Below are positions 7,663 through 17,750 of a DNA stretch of 64,000 nt, in pieces. Position 1 is the first letter of the stretch; each line of letters starts with the position of its first letter. The translations under genes and the position numbers were made by a program. The DNA is from Nodosilinea sp. P-1105 (lineage in GTDB: Bacteria > Cyanobacteriota > Cyanobacteriia > Phormidesmidales > Phormidesmidaceae): NCBI RefSeq assembly GCF_012911975.1, contig NZ_SMDQ01000019.1, positions 1-64,000 of the forward strand. The letters run 5' to 3'. The notes beneath the pieces are model-generated. The model ran no database searches. It saw only the letters and a list, made by a program, of their open reading frames with translations, and had not been told where the DNA came from.

Positions 7663-9450
7663 CTAAGGCTGACTAATGGTATAGCAGTTACGGCCTGCGG
7701 CCTTAGCCTGGTACAGCGCCATGTCGGCCCGATGCAGGAGTTCTCGCGGAGAATGTTCCTGGGGGGTGGGGTAATGGCTAACCAGCCCAAAGCTGAGGGT
7801 AATCTCCCCGCTAACCAGTGAGTAAGCATGGGCCAGGTTGAGAGCGGCGATCGCCCGTTGAATGTCCTCTGTTAGCTGTACCGCCCCATCAATAGAGGTA
7901 TTGGGCAGCAGCATGACAAATTCTTCGCCCCCATAGCGGGCAACCAGGTCCCCCGGGCGGCGTGAAACCGATTGCAACATTTGGGCGACCTGTTGCAAAC
8001 AGTTGTCGCCAGCCAGGTGACCATAGTTGTCGTTGTAGGGTTTGAAATAGTCTATATCGCACAAAATCAGGGCCAGGGAGGTTTGTTGACGCCTGGCCCT
8101 CAGCCATTCCCGGTCCAGGGCCTGGTCAAAGCTGCGACGATTAGCCAATTGGGTGAGGCCATCAATGGTTGCTAACCGGTTCAGCTGAGTGTTGACTAGC
8201 GTTAGCTGTTGATTTAGCTCCACCTGGGCTGCCTCTGCTTGCTTGCGCTGGGTAATATCCCGCACCATGATCAGTACTTCGTGGTCGTTAAGGGGGACAA
8301 CCCGCGACTCTTCGTAGCGGGTTTGGTCGTTGAGTTCTAGGGCATGTTCATAGCGCTGCTGGGTGCGAGTGATTAGGGCCTGGTGCACATAGTGCATGCG
8401 CAGATCAGCTAAGGCTTTCGGAAAGCCAACATAGACGGACTGGGGGTGATCCCGCGAGATAGGACCGTAAAGAGCAATTTCACCTCCCGAAATCAGGTTA
8501 AGAATATAGCCCTCGCCGTTCACTCGCATCAGCAGGTCAGGAATGGCGTCTAACATAGCCTGTTGGGTAGCTTGCAGGTCTTTGAGGGCCAGCTCAGCTT
8601 GTTTGCGATCGCTAATATCGACCGTGGTGCCATCAATCCGAATCGGGTTTTGCTCTGCATCAACCACCAGCCTGGCCTGGCCATGTACCCAGCGGATGAT
8701 GCCATCCGCTCGGACAATGCGGTACTCGCAGTCCAGTTTGCCGGTTTGGTCTAGTTGCTGGATAGCGGCCATCAACCAGGAACGGTCCTCTGGGTAAACG
8801 CAGTTAAACCACAACTCAGGATGACTGAGAAAAGCCTCGGGGCTATAGCCATAAACAGCCTGGGTAGCAGAGTTCACATAAATGGTAGCCAGGCTGTTTG
8901 GATGCACCGACCAGACCACCGACTCTAAGGAGTTGAGAATGCTATCCATGCGCTGCTGCTGCGATCGCAAATCAGCCTCAACCTGCAACAGTTGAGCCGC
9001 CTGCTGGGCTGTCTGTTGTTCTAGCTGACGTTTCAGAGCGCTGCGCTCTGCCTCTAGCTGTTGGCGATCGCTAGTATCGCGAAAAATCGCTAAATGGCAG
9101 TGGGGGCTAATGTGAGCTGTCAGTGATAACTCTCCAGGTTTTACCGCTCCGCTAGCCAATCTCAGGTGGCACTCGCTGTAGCCCTGACCCTGTTGCAACC
9201 AAGCCTGCCACAGCCCTTCAAAATTCCTTTCTGTATCCACAAACTCAGTCATCGGTCGCCCGACCAAGGTCTGTCGAGGCAGCTCCAACAGCTGACAGGC
9301 TACTTCATTAGCCTCCAGGCAGCAACTCTGGTTATCCAGCACTACCATGGCATCGCAGGAGGTGGTCAACAACCGCCCCAGGGGCTGATTAGGTTCCCAG
9401 GGTAGGACTGTATCTGCTGCAGAAAGCTTAGGGTCAGAGAAAGTTGACAT
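7663..9450 (-). CDS. Diguanylate cyclase with three PAS-like domains
   Basis: It makes cyclic di-GMP from two GTP in response to an unknown signal. The 595-residue soluble protein has an N-terminal PAS (about 28-140), a Gln-rich coiled coil (about 135-170), a PAS/PAC (about 170-285), another PAS-like domain (about 295-405), and a GGDEF domain (about 425-590). The active-site motif is GGEEF (507-511), so the cyclase should be catalytic. RPGD ends five residues before it and fits the RxxD inhibitory I-site. No EAL or HD-GYP domain is present. There are no transmembrane segments. Confidence 0.93.
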   Translation of the reverse strand: MSTFSDPKLSAADTVLPWEPNQPLGRLLTTSCDAMVVLDNQSCCLEANEVACQLLELPRQTLVGRPMTEFVDTERNFEGLWQAWLQQGQGYSECHLRLASGAVKPGELSLTAHISPHCHLAIFRDTSDRQQLEAERSALKRQLEQQTAQQAAQLLQVEADLRSQQQRMDSILNSLESVVWSVHPNSLATIYVNSATQAVYGYSPEAFLSHPELWFNCVYPEDRSWLMAAIQQLDQTGKLDCEYRIVRADGIIRWVHGQARLVVDAEQNPIRIDGTTVDISDRKQAELALKDLQATQQAMLDAIPDLLMRVNGEGYILNLISGGEIALYGPISRDHPQSVYVGFPKALADLRMHYVHQALITRTQQRYEHALELNDQTRYEESRVVPLNDHEVLIMVRDITQRKQAEAAQVELNQQLTLVNTQLNRLATIDGLTQLANRRSFDQALDREWLRARRQQTSLALILCDIDYFKPYNDNYGHLAGDNCLQQVAQMLQSVSRRPGDLVARYGGEEFVMLLPNTSIDGAVQLTEDIQRAIAALNLAHAYSLVSGEITLSFGLVSHYPTPQEHSPRELLHRADMALYQAKAAGRNCYTISQP

Positions 9451-9750
9451 TTTCAGAAGCTGGCAGGAAGGGTATCAAAGGCTAAAAAATACAGAGGTTA
9501 CAACGATTCAGCCTAGAAGCTGCCCTGCCTTCATAGTAGACCGCCCCCGGTATTAAGAAAGCCAACAACTGGGGGATCGCGCCCAAACAAACAGCGCAAA
9601 ATCGATCTAGAAGCCTACGATCGATACACCTAACGTGGTGTCTCCTAACGTGGTGTTTCCTAACGTGGTGTTTCATGCCCCAGCCGCTTCTGGACAGAGT
9701 AGGCTTCACCAGCGCCGCCCCTGATTCCGACCATCATTCAGGATTTTATC
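9451..9750. repeat. mdh upstream region with three 15-bp tandem repeats (9630-9674)
   Basis: The intergenic region between the divergent cyclase and mdh genes contains three head-to-tail copies of CTAACGTGGTGTYTC at 9630-9644, 9645-9659 and 9660-9674, about 76 bp before the mdh start codon. The position and the exact 15-bp period suggest a binding array for a regulator, but no factor is recognised. No gene was seen in the region. Confidence 0.6.
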
Positions 9751-10719
9751 GTGATTGCTTTTCCTCCCCAGCCCTACTGCCACCTGAGCCAGGTCACCGT
9801 CGTGGGAGCTGGCAACGTCGGTAGCACCCTAGCCCAGCGAATTTTAGAGCGCAACCTAGCCAATGTGGTCTTAGTTGACATCGTCGAGGATCGCCCCCAG
9901 GGGATTGCCCTTGATTTAATGCAGTCTCGCGGCTGCGAAGGCCACAATCGCACCATTACAGGCACCAACACTTACGCTGACACCGCCGACTCAGATATTG
10001 TGGTGATTACCGCTGGGCTACCACGCCGCCCCGGCATGAGCCGTGACGATCTGACCCAGGTGAACGGCAAAATTGTGATGGAAACCGTGCAGCGGGCCCT
10101 GGACTATTCCCCCCATGCCTGCATCATTGTGGTCACCAACCCCCTGGATGTAATGACCTACCTAGCCTGGACAGTAAGTGGGCTGCCCAGCTACCGAGTC
10201 ATGGGTATGGCTGGCGTGTTAGACTCAGCCCGCTTCCAAACCTTTATTGCCATGGAGCTAGGGGTACCGCCCAGGGATGTATCAGCCATGGTGCTAGGCG
10301 GCCACGGCGATCTGATGGTGCCGTTACCCAAATACTCCACTATCAGCGGTATTCCCGTGAATGAGTTGCTGTCCCAAGAGCGCCTACAGGCGCTAATAGA
10401 GCGCACCCGCAACGGCGGGGCCGAAATTGTGCAGCTGCTGAAACAGGGGGGTGCCTATTACGCCCCAGCCTCGTCTACCTGTCTGATGGTGGAAGCAATT
10501 TTACACAACCAGTCCCGGATCTTGCCCGTAGCCGCCTATCTGGAAGGGCAGTACGGCATCCAGGATCTTTTCTTGGGGGTTCCCTGTCGCCTGGGGCTGA
10601 AGGGGGTCGAGCAGGTGCTAGAGCTGTCTCTGACCGAGGGGGAACAGGCGGCCCTAAGCCGGTCTGCCAGCTCGGTGAAGGAGCAGGTGCAGCGCTGTTT
10701 GCAAGACCTATCGGTTTAG
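9751..10719 (+). CDS. mdh: Malate dehydrogenase
   Basis: NAD-dependent interconversion of malate and oxaloacetate. The 322-residue product is of the LDH-like malate dehydrogenase type. It has the Rossmann motif GAGNVG (20-24 region), the NAD-selective Asp in [11 protein letters not shown] (about 41-51), the substrate Arg loop PRRPGMSR (91-98), the [13 protein letters not shown] motif (150-162) and the catalytic His in [10 protein letters not shown] (H185). The Arg in the loop favours malate over lactate. The start is GTG. The TAG stop overlaps the stop codon of the convergent small ORF. Confidence 0.93.
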   Translation: MIAFPPQPYCHLSQVTVVGAGNVGSTLAQRILERNLANVVLVDIVEDRPQGIALDLMQSRGCEGHNRTITGTNTYADTADSDIVVITAGLPRRPGMSRDDLTQVNGKIVMETVQRALDYSPHACIIVVTNPLDVMTYLAWTVSGLPSYRVMGMAGVLDSARFQTFIAMELGVPPRDVSAMVLGGHGDLMVPLPKYSTISGIPVNELLSQERLQALIERTRNGGAEIVQLLKQGGAYYAPASSTCLMVEAILHNQSRILPVAAYLEGQYGIQDLFLGVPCRLGLKGVEQVLELSLTEGEQAALSRSASSVKEQVQRCLQDLSV

Positions 10720-10802
10720 GTGAGCACCACAATCAGTAGCAAAAAACCGGTTACGATCGCCGCCGACTGCCAGAAAATGTGCAACGTCATATTGTTAACC
10801 AT
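10716..10802 (-). CDS. 28-residue single-TM microprotein
   Basis: A tiny ORF ([20 protein letters not shown] and a further 8 hydrophobic residues) encodes one transmembrane helix with almost no loops. A strong Shine-Dalgarno, GGGAGG, sits 9 bases before the ATG, which supports translation. It converges on mdh and the two stops overlap (TTAG). It resembles the small single-helix subunits of thylakoid complexes in size, but no specific family is recognised. Confidence 0.5.
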   Translation of the reverse strand: MVNNMTLHIFWQSAAIVTGFLLLIVVLT

Positions 10803-10989
10803 GGTGGTTGGCCTCCCAACCTTAAAATCAATCTTGGGTCTAGTGAGCCAGGGTCGTCTATGCACAGAAACAGATAAATCCTGAGTTGGCCTCGCCTGGT
10901 CTTGTCTTAGTCTTCCCGCCAGACAACCCTGAGTTGATCCTGCAGCCAGGCTGTCAGGCTCCAGGTGCTCCTGACTGGTAGTCTGAGGC

Positions 10990-11125
10990 ATCAGTCGGCC
11001 CACCATTCCTGACACCCACCTCTGCCCACTTCGACAGGCTCAGCGCAGGCTTCCCAGGAGGGGATGCCGATACCTGACACCCTCGGCAACGGTGGTCATA
11101 CTTCAGCCAGGCAGTACTAGCGCTA
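10990..11125. repeat. Dispersed repeat A, copy 3, with an inserted segment
   Basis: ATCAGTCGGCCCACCATTCC starts the copy, and GATACCTGACACCCTCGGCAACGGTGGTCAT ends it. Between the halves lies CACTTCGACAGGCTCAGCGC...GGAGGGGAT, a piece that also occurs inside repeat E at 16.3 kb. The element is therefore a mosaic. No gene was seen between 10803 and 11215. Confidence 0.65.
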
Positions 11126-11215
11126 ACTCTAGGACTAACCTAAGCTGCTATCGGTGCCCCAGGGGTGATGCTCCCCGGGGCAGGCGGTGACATTGTCTGA
11201 CAGAGAAGGTGATCA

Positions 11216-12547
11216 GTGACCCAATTTTTAGCGATTCCCACACCCGCCCCCCAGCATTACTGGCTCAGCCATGGCCGGGTTCCCCTAGCCTGCTTGCCTA
11301 CCGATGGGGGTGATTATGCCCCGATCCCTGACCTGGCGGCCCCACCTTTTTCAGAGGACCTGGTGGCAGTCCATGTGGAAATTACGGGAGGGCAACTTTC
11401 GGCCATTGTGCCCGCTAGCCAGCCCCTGCCCCCAGATGTTCCCCAGTACAACCTGCACCAGGGGCTGCTATGGCCCTGCTTTGTGGATAGCCACACCCAT
11501 CTGGATAAGGGGCAAATCTGGCCCCGCAGGCCCAACCCCGATGGCACGTTCCATGCCGCCCTAGAGGCCGCCCGCCAAGACTACGCCTGCTGGCAGGCAG
11601 ACGACCTCTATCGCCGCATGGAATTTGGCCTGCGGTGTAGCTATGCCCATGGCACCCAGGCCCTGCGCACCCACCTGGACTATGTCGAGGGCAAAGAGAC
11701 GCTAAATTTTCAGGTTTTTGCGCAGCTAGAGCAGATTTGGAGCCACAAACTGACCCTACAAGCGGTGGGGCTGACGGCCATGTCCATTTACGGTCAGCCC
11801 AAGGCCGAGGCCTTTGCCAATCTGGTCGCCGACCATGGGGCTATTTTGGGTGGTGTGATTTACCCCGACCCTGACTTAGCACAATGGATTGATCGGGCCT
11901 TTGTCCTGGCGGAGGAGCGAGGGTTAGAGCTGGATTTTCACGTTGACGAGAGTCTGGACCCCCAGGCAGAAGGACTGCGCCTGGTGGCCCAAACCAAATT
12001 GCGCCGAGGGTTTCAGGGGCGGGTAAACTGTGGACACTGCTGTAGCCTATCAGTGCAGGCCACAGACCAGGCCCAAGAGACCATGCAGCAGGTGAAACAG
12101 GCGGACATCAGTATTGTCAGTCTGCCCCTGTGCAACCTCTACCTGCAAGACCGCCACCAGGGGCGGATGCCCCGCTACCGAGGAGTGACCCTACTGCCTG
12201 AGCTACACCAACTGGGGGTGGCGGTGGCCCTGGCCAGCGACAATTGCCGTGACCCCTTCTTTGCCTACGGCGACCACGACATGGTGGAAGTGCTCACCCA
12301 GTCGGTGCGCATCGGCCACCTCGATCGGCCCATTGGCGACTGGGCTAAGGCGGTCACCAGTACCCCGGCCCAAATGATGGGCTTACCCAGTGGTGGTCTA
12401 CTGAAGACCCACCAACCAGCTGATATCGTGCTGTTTTCGGCCCGTACCTTTAATGAGCTGTTGTCACGCCCCCAAAGCGATCGCGTGGTATTGCGCCAGG
12501 GCCAACCCATTGACACCACTCCCCCCGACTACCGGGAGCTAGACTAG
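11216..12547 (+). CDS. Cytosine deaminase-like amidohydrolase
   Basis: This is a metal-dependent deaminase of the amidohydrolase superfamily, most like cytosine deaminase (cytosine to uracil, pyrimidine salvage). The 443-residue product has the HTHLDKG metal site (H93, H95), the FHVDES motif (H242, E245), H274 in NCGHCCSLS and the late Asp in ASDNCRDPF (D342). Translation starts at GTG. With upp at 28.5 kb it would complete a cytosine-to-UMP salvage route, though the genes are not linked. The stop codon shares the palindrome CTAG with the stop of convergent bioB. Substrate is inferred from motifs only. Confidence 0.85.
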   Translation: MTQFLAIPTPAPQHYWLSHGRVPLACLPTDGGDYAPIPDLAAPPFSEDLVAVHVEITGGQLSAIVPASQPLPPDVPQYNLHQGLLWPCFVDSHTHLDKGQIWPRRPNPDGTFHAALEAARQDYACWQADDLYRRMEFGLRCSYAHGTQALRTHLDYVEGKETLNFQVFAQLEQIWSHKLTLQAVGLTAMSIYGQPKAEAFANLVADHGAILGGVIYPDPDLAQWIDRAFVLAEERGLELDFHVDESLDPQAEGLRLVAQTKLRRGFQGRVNCGHCCSLSVQATDQAQETMQQVKQADISIVSLPLCNLYLQDRHQGRMPRYRGVTLLPELHQLGVAVALASDNCRDPFFAYGDHDMVEVLTQSVRIGHLDRPIGDWAKAVTSTPAQMMGLPSGGLLKTHQPADIVLFSARTFNELLSRPQSDRVVLRQGQPIDTTPPDYRELD

Positions 12548-13581
12548 GCCCCTTCCAGGTCTGGAGGCAGGGGCGCTCCATCTGGGCCTTCCAGCACAAA
12601 CCCGGCATCGCGGATCAACTCATAATCAGCCTGGGCAGCCTGGCCAGGGGTGGTCAGATAGTCGCCAATAAAAATAGAGTTGGCGGCATAGAGCCCCAGG
12701 GGTTGTAGTTGCCGCAGCTGCACCTCACGTCCACCAGCAATCCGCAGCTCTTGGCTGGGCAACAGCAGGCGGTACAGGCAGAGAATCCGCAGGCACTGGC
12801 GAGGGTTAAGCTCTCGGCGGCCCTCAAACGGGGTACCGGGAATGGGAATCAGGAAGTTCAGCGGCACACTGGTCACCTGGAGATCCCGCAGGGCCAGGGC
12901 CATATCGATAATGTCATCGGCGGATTCCCCCAGGCCAAAAATCCCCCCGGAACAGGTGGTCAGCCCGGCTGACTGTACCGCCTTCAGGGTTGCCATCCGG
13001 TCTTGAAAGTCATGGGTGGTGCAGATATCGCCATGGTGCCGCTCTGAGGTGTTGAGGTTGTGGTTAACCCGGTCAACCCCGGCCGCCGCCAGCTGTTGGG
13101 TTTGCTGCTCATCCAATAGCCCCAGGCAGGCACAGATTTTCATTGGGTAGCGGGCTTTCACCTGGCGCACCGTCTCCAGCACATCGGCAAACACTCTCGG
13201 GGCAGGCGATCGCCCCGAAATCACCATGCAAAATGTCCCCGCTTTCAGGGTATAGGCCCGCTCGGCCGCCGCCAGGATCTTCTCCTGGGCCATGAAGGGA
13301 TACGTTTCAATCTCAGCGGTCGAAATTTTAGATTGTGAGCAATAGTGGCAGTCCTCGGGACAGAGGCCACTTTGGGCATTCAGCAAGAAGTGCAACCGCA
13401 CCCGATTGCCCCAGTAGTGGCGCCGCACCCGATAGGCGGCAGCTAACTGATCCAGCAGGGCTGTGTCGGGGGCGTTGAGGACCGCACGGGCCTGCTCGCG
13501 GCTAAGCACATCCCCAGCTAAGGCCTGATCTGCTAAGGCTTGCCAATCCAGGCTGGGGGAAGCAACAGGAGCAAAAGTCAT
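12544..13581 (-). CDS. bioB: Biotin synthase
   Basis: A radical-SAM enzyme that inserts sulfur into dethiobiotin to make biotin. The 345-residue product has the radical-SAM triad in CPEDCHYC (C74, C78, C81) and downstream BioB motifs: YNHNLNTS-like [23 protein letters not shown] and [11 protein letters not shown]. Length matches the family. It lies 16 bp downstream of the DUF4330 gene on the same strand and may be cotranscribed with it. No BirA-like operator was recognised. Confidence 0.96.
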   Translation of the reverse strand: MTFAPVASPSLDWQALADQALAGDVLSREQARAVLNAPDTALLDQLAAAYRVRRHYWGNRVRLHFLLNAQSGLCPEDCHYCSQSKISTAEIETYPFMAQEKILAAAERAYTLKAGTFCMVISGRSPAPRVFADVLETVRQVKARYPMKICACLGLLDEQQTQQLAAAGVDRVNHNLNTSERHHGDICTTHDFQDRMATLKAVQSAGLTTCSGGIFGLGESADDIIDMALALRDLQVTSVPLNFLIPIPGTPFEGRRELNPRQCLRILCLYRLLLPSQELRIAGGREVQLRQLQPLGLYAANSIFIGDYLTTPGQAAQADYELIRDAGFVLEGPDGAPLPPDLEGA

Positions 13582-13597
13582 AGGTGTTCAGTAAAAA

Positions 13598-14134
13598 TTA
13601 GCTATCTTCCAACACTCTCACATCGACCGTACTGGTATTGAAATTGTAGAGATCGCCATCTAATTCAATCTGAGTACCTACCTTTACCTTGCTGTTGCCG
13701 AACACAGGCCCCGTAGCGGTAATCTGGGCGTCGTCCTCCAGGGTAATTAGCATATCGATGGTGTAATCCAGCTCGGGCCGAGGATCGGGGAAGGCCATGA
13801 CGGTGCCATCGGGTTGGGGCACCGCCGTGCTCCGGGGCAGGCGACGCACTTCTTTCACCTTGACGCTGCCGTAGGGTTGGTTGCGGATGATGATGTTGGT
13901 AGTGTCTGAGTTCTGGATGGTCTCAAACAGGCGATCCGGATCGGAGGAGGTTAGCCCTCGCACCATCACATCAACTTCAACTGGCCTGGTCACCGCCCTG
14001 ACCTGGGCGACCGACCCCGACGTGCCAGGGTAGAGAAAAATGCCAAACAACACCATCAAAATAATCAATCCGGCAGCCACATCTAAGATGCTGACTTTAC
14101 CAAATAGTCGTCCTTTAGAGTCAATTAGCGTCAT
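13598..14134 (-). CDS. DUF4330 membrane-anchored protein
   Basis: A cyanobacterial protein of unknown function. The 178-residue product starts with the typical MTLIDSKGRLFGKVSILDV segment, followed by one transmembrane helix (AAGLIILMVLFGIFLY) and a beta-rich soluble domain that should face the periplasm or lumen. It lies directly upstream of bioB. Confidence 0.85.
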   Translation of the reverse strand: MTLIDSKGRLFGKVSILDVAAGLIILMVLFGIFLYPGTSGSVAQVRAVTRPVEVDVMVRGLTSSDPDRLFETIQNSDTTNIIIRNQPYGSVKVKEVRRLPRSTAVPQPDGTVMAFPDPRPELDYTIDMLITLEDDAQITATGPVFGNSKVKVGTQIELDGDLYNFNTSTVDVRVLEDS

Positions 14135-14470
14135 AGCCGTGCTTGCCCTTGGGCCTAGGTGAGTGAAGGGACAACGAGCGGTACTCGATTCCTACGGTGA
14201 TGATTATAGGTCGATATCATTGAACCATAGGCTGGCACTTGTGGAGCATGGGTGCGTCTTTAAATGTGAGCTGGGCAACCTGTAGTGATGGTAGCCAGAT
14301 TGATTAGTGGCCACTGGCCGTTGCCGTTCGGTTAATCACACTTCAAGGTGTAAATAACCCCCTTGTGTAGATCCCCCTGCTCAGTGCCACAACCAGGGTT
14401 GCTGTGCTGCTGATGCTTTTTAGTTCACCTGGTTTCGCTCGACGCTTACGCACACGTTCAACGCACCATT
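14135..14470. other. Intergenic region, no gene seen
   Basis: Divergent spacer between the DUF4330 and M48 protease genes. It must hold both promoters, but none could be assigned by eye. No repeat or small ORF of note. Confidence 0.5.
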
Positions 14471-15325
14471 ATGTTTTCCTTCCTCACCTCCCACTCAAAA
14501 TCCCTATGGCGGCGGGGGCTGTATGCGCTAATGGCCTTTGTAATGGCCATTGGTATTGGTTTGGCCACCCCAACCCCTTCCCACGCTAGCCTGTTTGATC
14601 TAATTTTTCAGGGCATTCGCTATGTCCAATTGGCCAACCTGTCCGACCGGGATGAGGTTAATCTCGGCACCCAAATTGACCGTCAACTGAAGGCCCGACA
14701 AGGGGTGCGGGTTTATAATCGCAATGCCGACATTAATGCTTACGTGAATGAGATTGGGCAACGGCTGGCCGCCAGCAGCGATCGCCCCCAGATTCCCTAT
14801 ACGTTTCAAGTGGTTGACAACAACAGTGTAAATGCCTTTGCCACCATGGGAGGCTTTGTTTACATTCAAACCGGGTTGATTAGAGCCGCCCGCAATGAGG
14901 CCGAATTGGCGGGGGTGATGGCCCATGAAATTGGTCACATTACCGGCCGCCATGCCCTGCAGCAAATGCGCCAGGCGGCACTGGCCAGTGGCATTGCCGG
15001 TGCCCTGCGGGTCAATCAGGACACCCTGGTGAATTTGGGGGTACAGCTGGCTTTACAGTTGCCCAACAGTCGTGAAGCTGAGCATGATGCCGATCGTCGT
15101 GGCTTCCATAATATGGGTCGGGCCGGGTATGATACCACCGGGTTTATTACCTTCATGCAGCAGCTGGAGCGTCGTGGCGGCAGCCCACCGGAGTTTTTGA
15201 GCACCCACCCCAACCCCGGCAATCGGGTGAATAATCTCCAGAGCATGCACAATGCTGGGGAGTACGACAATGCTGGTTACGGCACCGATGAGGCGGCCTA
15301 CCAAGCTCGCATTCGTGGGCTATAG
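14471..15325 (+). CDS. Exported M48-family metalloprotease
   Basis: A zinc metallopeptidase of the BepA/LoiP type (M48C), active outside the cytoplasmic membrane and probably involved in envelope-protein quality control. The 284-residue product has an N-terminal signal (GLYALMAFVMAIGIGLATP with SHAS near residue 40), the zinc motif HEIGH (152-156) and the third ligand Glu in NSREAEHDADRRG (E204). It lacks TPR repeats. The last six bases overlap the 3' end of coaX on the opposite strand (CTATAG contains both stops). Confidence 0.92.
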   Translation: MFSFLTSHSKSLWRRGLYALMAFVMAIGIGLATPTPSHASLFDLIFQGIRYVQLANLSDRDEVNLGTQIDRQLKARQGVRVYNRNADINAYVNEIGQRLAASSDRPQIPYTFQVVDNNSVNAFATMGGFVYIQTGLIRAARNEAELAGVMAHEIGHITGRHALQQMRQAALASGIAGALRVNQDTLVNLGVQLALQLPNSREAEHDADRRGFHNMGRAGYDTTGFITFMQQLERRGGSPPEFLSTHPNPGNRVNNLQSMHNAGEYDNAGYGTDEAAYQARIRGL

Positions 15326-16153
15326 GGTTTGTTGGCGACACGCCCGTAGCCCCCAAAAGGCTAAATTATCGTCCTGAATCAGGTGGGTTGATAGGGGGCT
15401 CTTTTGCTGGGCCAGGTAAGTGGCGATCGCGGCCCCATCTCCCCCGGTCAAAACCACCTGGCCACCAGGATAGTGCTGCTGCCAGTCAGCGATAAAGTCA
15501 CGAACACCAGCCAACAGGGTATAGATCACGCCACTGGCCATGGCGTCAGGAGTCGCCAGCGCCCAGCGATGGGGGAGCTGCTCTGGGTCCACCAACACCT
15601 TGGGTAGTTGGTCAGTAAAGGTGTTGAGTGTCTTGAGTTGCAGGCCTAGCCCAGGGGCGATCGCACCTCCCACCAAACCGCCCTGGTCGGCGGCAGTGTA
15701 GGTGAGGGCCGTACCGCAGTCAATCACCAAACTGGGCCAACCATAGGTTTTCCCTGCCCCCAGCACGGCTAAGGCTCGATCAATACCCAGGGTTGGGTAA
15801 AGCCCGGACAGGGGCACTTGCCCCAAATCAACCCGATGCAGATGAGGATAGAACACCAGTTGATCTAGCACAGAGGGCACCACAGCAGCGGCCCAGAGGG
15901 GTAGGGGCGATCGCCCCTCCAGCCCCCCGGCTTGCATTATCGGCGAAGGTAGGCCCAGTTCCAGGCGTTCCCAACGGTGAGCAGCAAAGTTCGCAGAGGC
16001 CAGAGCCTGCATTTGCGCCGCTGATAAATGGTCCGTATGCCAGCCCCCCAGCCACTGATTGTCTGCAAACAACCCCCAATGTAGACGGCTATTGCCAACC
16101 ACCAACGCTAGCCAAGGGGAGAGAGGTTTTGCCGCTGTAGTTTCTGGGTTCAA
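15320..16153 (-). CDS. coaX: Type III pantothenate kinase
   Basis: Phosphorylates pantothenate, the first step of coenzyme A synthesis. The 277-residue product has the ASKHA-fold motifs of CoaX: the N-terminal VVGNSRLHWG phosphate loop (the usual Asp before G-N is Val here, as in other cyanobacteria), LGIDRALAVLGA, VIDCGTALTY and GGAIAPGLGLQ. The start appears to be TTG at 16153, since the next Met is too far inside the domain. A later CoA gene, coaD, is at 59.6 kb. Confidence 0.88.
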   Translation of the reverse strand: MNPETTAAKPLSPWLALVVGNSRLHWGLFADNQWLGGWHTDHLSAAQMQALASANFAAHRWERLELGLPSPIMQAGGLEGRSPLPLWAAAVVPSVLDQLVFYPHLHRVDLGQVPLSGLYPTLGIDRALAVLGAGKTYGWPSLVIDCGTALTYTAADQGGLVGGAIAPGLGLQLKTLNTFTDQLPKVLVDPEQLPHRWALATPDAMASGVIYTLLAGVRDFIADWQQHYPGGQVVLTGGDGAAIATYLAQQKSPLSTHLIQDDNLAFWGLRACRQQTL

Positions 16154-16255
16154 GGCGGTTTACGGTTCACGGGTTGCGGTTTAGAGGCTTGGGTTTTGGG
16201 TTTTGGGTTTTGGGTTTCGGGCACACGGTTCACGGGTTGCAGTCTACGGTTAGCA
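16154..16255. repeat. GGTTCACGG / TTTTGGG tract
   Basis: Upstream of coaX lie ACGGTTCACGGGTTGCGG units and three runs of GGGTTTT. Similar ACGGTTCACGG segments occur at about 46025-46045 and 60345-60410. Function unknown. Confidence 0.5.
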
Positions 16256-16436
16256 CCGTTCGAGGAGTGCCCGGAGGGCGGGGTGGTCCCCTCCTGGGAG
16301 GGGTGCCCGGAGGGCGGGGTGGGTCTCATCGAACTTGAGTTGACCCACCCCTACCTACTTCGACAGGCTCAGCACAGGCCTCCCAAGGAGGGGATTTCGG
16401 AGATTAATGACGCCAAATCTCTGCACCTATCACCTA
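16256..16436. repeat. Dispersed repeat E, copy 1
   Basis: GGAGGGGTGCCCGGAGGGCG, then TTGACCCACCCCTACC, then AAGGAGGGGATTTCGGAGAT and GCCAAATCTCTGCA. The same sequence of blocks is found at 34636-34757, without the internal CTTCGACAGGCTCAGCACAGG piece present here. The GGTGGGTC and TTGACCCACC blocks can pair as a stem. Confidence 0.75.
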
Positions 16437-17102
16437 ACCCCTGTCACCCTCAGCTATCCTGGTCATATTTCCGCCAGCCGATACTCGATTTAAACAACTG
16501 AAGAGTGACCATCTTGGCCACTCTCCGTTAAGACTTTTGCAGTTGTCGGAATCAAACCAAACTTGGTTATTCCGTAGCTTTAGTTCAATCAATAATCAAG
16601 CGAGACCAATAAACGAAAGGTATTCATGATCTTGACGACAGTTGCCCCCGCCACCCTATGTCTTAACCGACATTCAGGAATAGGTTGGATAACCGAAATC
16701 GGTTAAATAACCCCATGAGTTGGGTGCATAAACAGGGCAATTAAGTTATGTGTCAGGTACAATCACCAGCCTGATGAAACCGCGAATCTGAGCTAGGCTT
16801 GTATGTTTATTCAGTTGTCTTTCGATGTATCTAACCTACCATAGCTGACCCGAGCTGGGAATAGGTTTTACCGTTTGTTACCCTGATTTACAGAGGTTAT
16901 GATTGGTAACAATATTTCGGCCAGAGGAAAATTGACTTGGTACGCCCTCAAACTCGCATCCTGAGTGGCAGCGTATTCCTTAAGGCAGGCAGCTGCGACC
17001 GTAATAGCATTCACCAAGCCGGGCTTGAGCTTAACCCCTGACTCCTGTCCCCTAGATGATGAGCACTACCCACCATCGGCAGACAGCTTTCCAGAAGGTC
17101 AC
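16437..17102. other. Intergenic region, no gene seen
   Basis: AT-leaning spacer at the left edge of the accessory island. Only a short hairpin (AGAGTG/CACTCT at 16502-16524) was noticed. No convincing ORF. Confidence 0.5.
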
Positions 17103-17750
17103 TTAACTGCATTGAGTCAACTTACCAACATAATTTAATGCAGACTTTTGTTTTAAGTGGATATTTTGCATATGCTTCTTGACTGTATTCGGAGCAATAA
17201 ATAACTCAGACGCAATTTGCTTGTAAGTGTAGTTTGCTCGTTGTAGCAACCAAATCTCCGTTTCACGCTCGGTCAAGCCAAACTCTTTCGCCTCTTCTAA
17301 GGCAATGCCCCTAACCAATTGATATTGGTCCCTCATCTCGAAAATAATACAAGATTGCCCCAGAGATTCCAATTTCATATAACGTGCTGTAACACTGAAA
17401 GTAGCAGCGCTACTAATACAGATTTTGGTTTTCGTGATCCAATGTTGTCCAGGAAATTTACGTCTTATATCAGAAATATAATTGCACAAATAGGAAATTT
17501 CTTTTGGTATAGCATCCGACGATTGCCGTTCTTGATTAATTTGGCGCAATATACGGCACGCACAGTCGTTTGCATACAGTGTCTGCTTCCCTTCAGTGAC
17601 AATCAAGATGCCACTAGTCAGTTTTGTGAGCGCTTCTTCCACTACTGGATCACGAATGTCAATTTGATCCTGGTTTGTTGAATCAAATTCATCTGAGATC
17701 TGTTTTTGATCTTTAAGAAGATTTTCTACTGGCACCCGAATGAATAACAT
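17103..17750 (-). CDS. LuxR-type transcriptional regulator with PAS-like N-terminus
   Basis: A predicted DNA-binding regulator of 215 residues. The C-terminal GerE/LuxR helix-turn-helix is clear: LTERETEIWLLQRANYTYKQ, then IASELFIAPNTVKKHMQNI. The N-terminal part (about 30-140) looks like a divergent PAS sensor (GILIVTEGKQTLYANDCACRIL). No response-regulator receiver domain is present. It has long non-coding DNA on both sides (666 bp of spacer on one, about 1 kb on the other) and reads away from the Ig-like gene cluster, so control of that cluster is possible but not shown. A cyanobacterial group of such small PAS-LuxR proteins exists. Confidence 0.85.
   Translation of the reverse strand: MLFIRVPVENLLKDQKQISDEFDSTNQDQIDIRDPVVEEALTKLTSGILIVTEGKQTLYANDCACRILRQINQERQSSDAIPKEISYLCNYISDIRRKFPGQHWITKTKICISSAATFSVTARYMKLESLGQSCIIFEMRDQYQLVRGIALEEAKEFGLTERETEIWLLQRANYTYKQIASELFIAPNTVKKHMQNIHLKQKSALNYVGKLTQCS

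Noticed and set aside
9630..9674. CRISPR-like array
   Set aside because: The units are adjacent with no spacers, and only three are present. No cas genes in the window.
16196..16501. 101-codon frame upstream of coaX
   Set aside because: Composed entirely of TTTTGGG and repeat E sequence.
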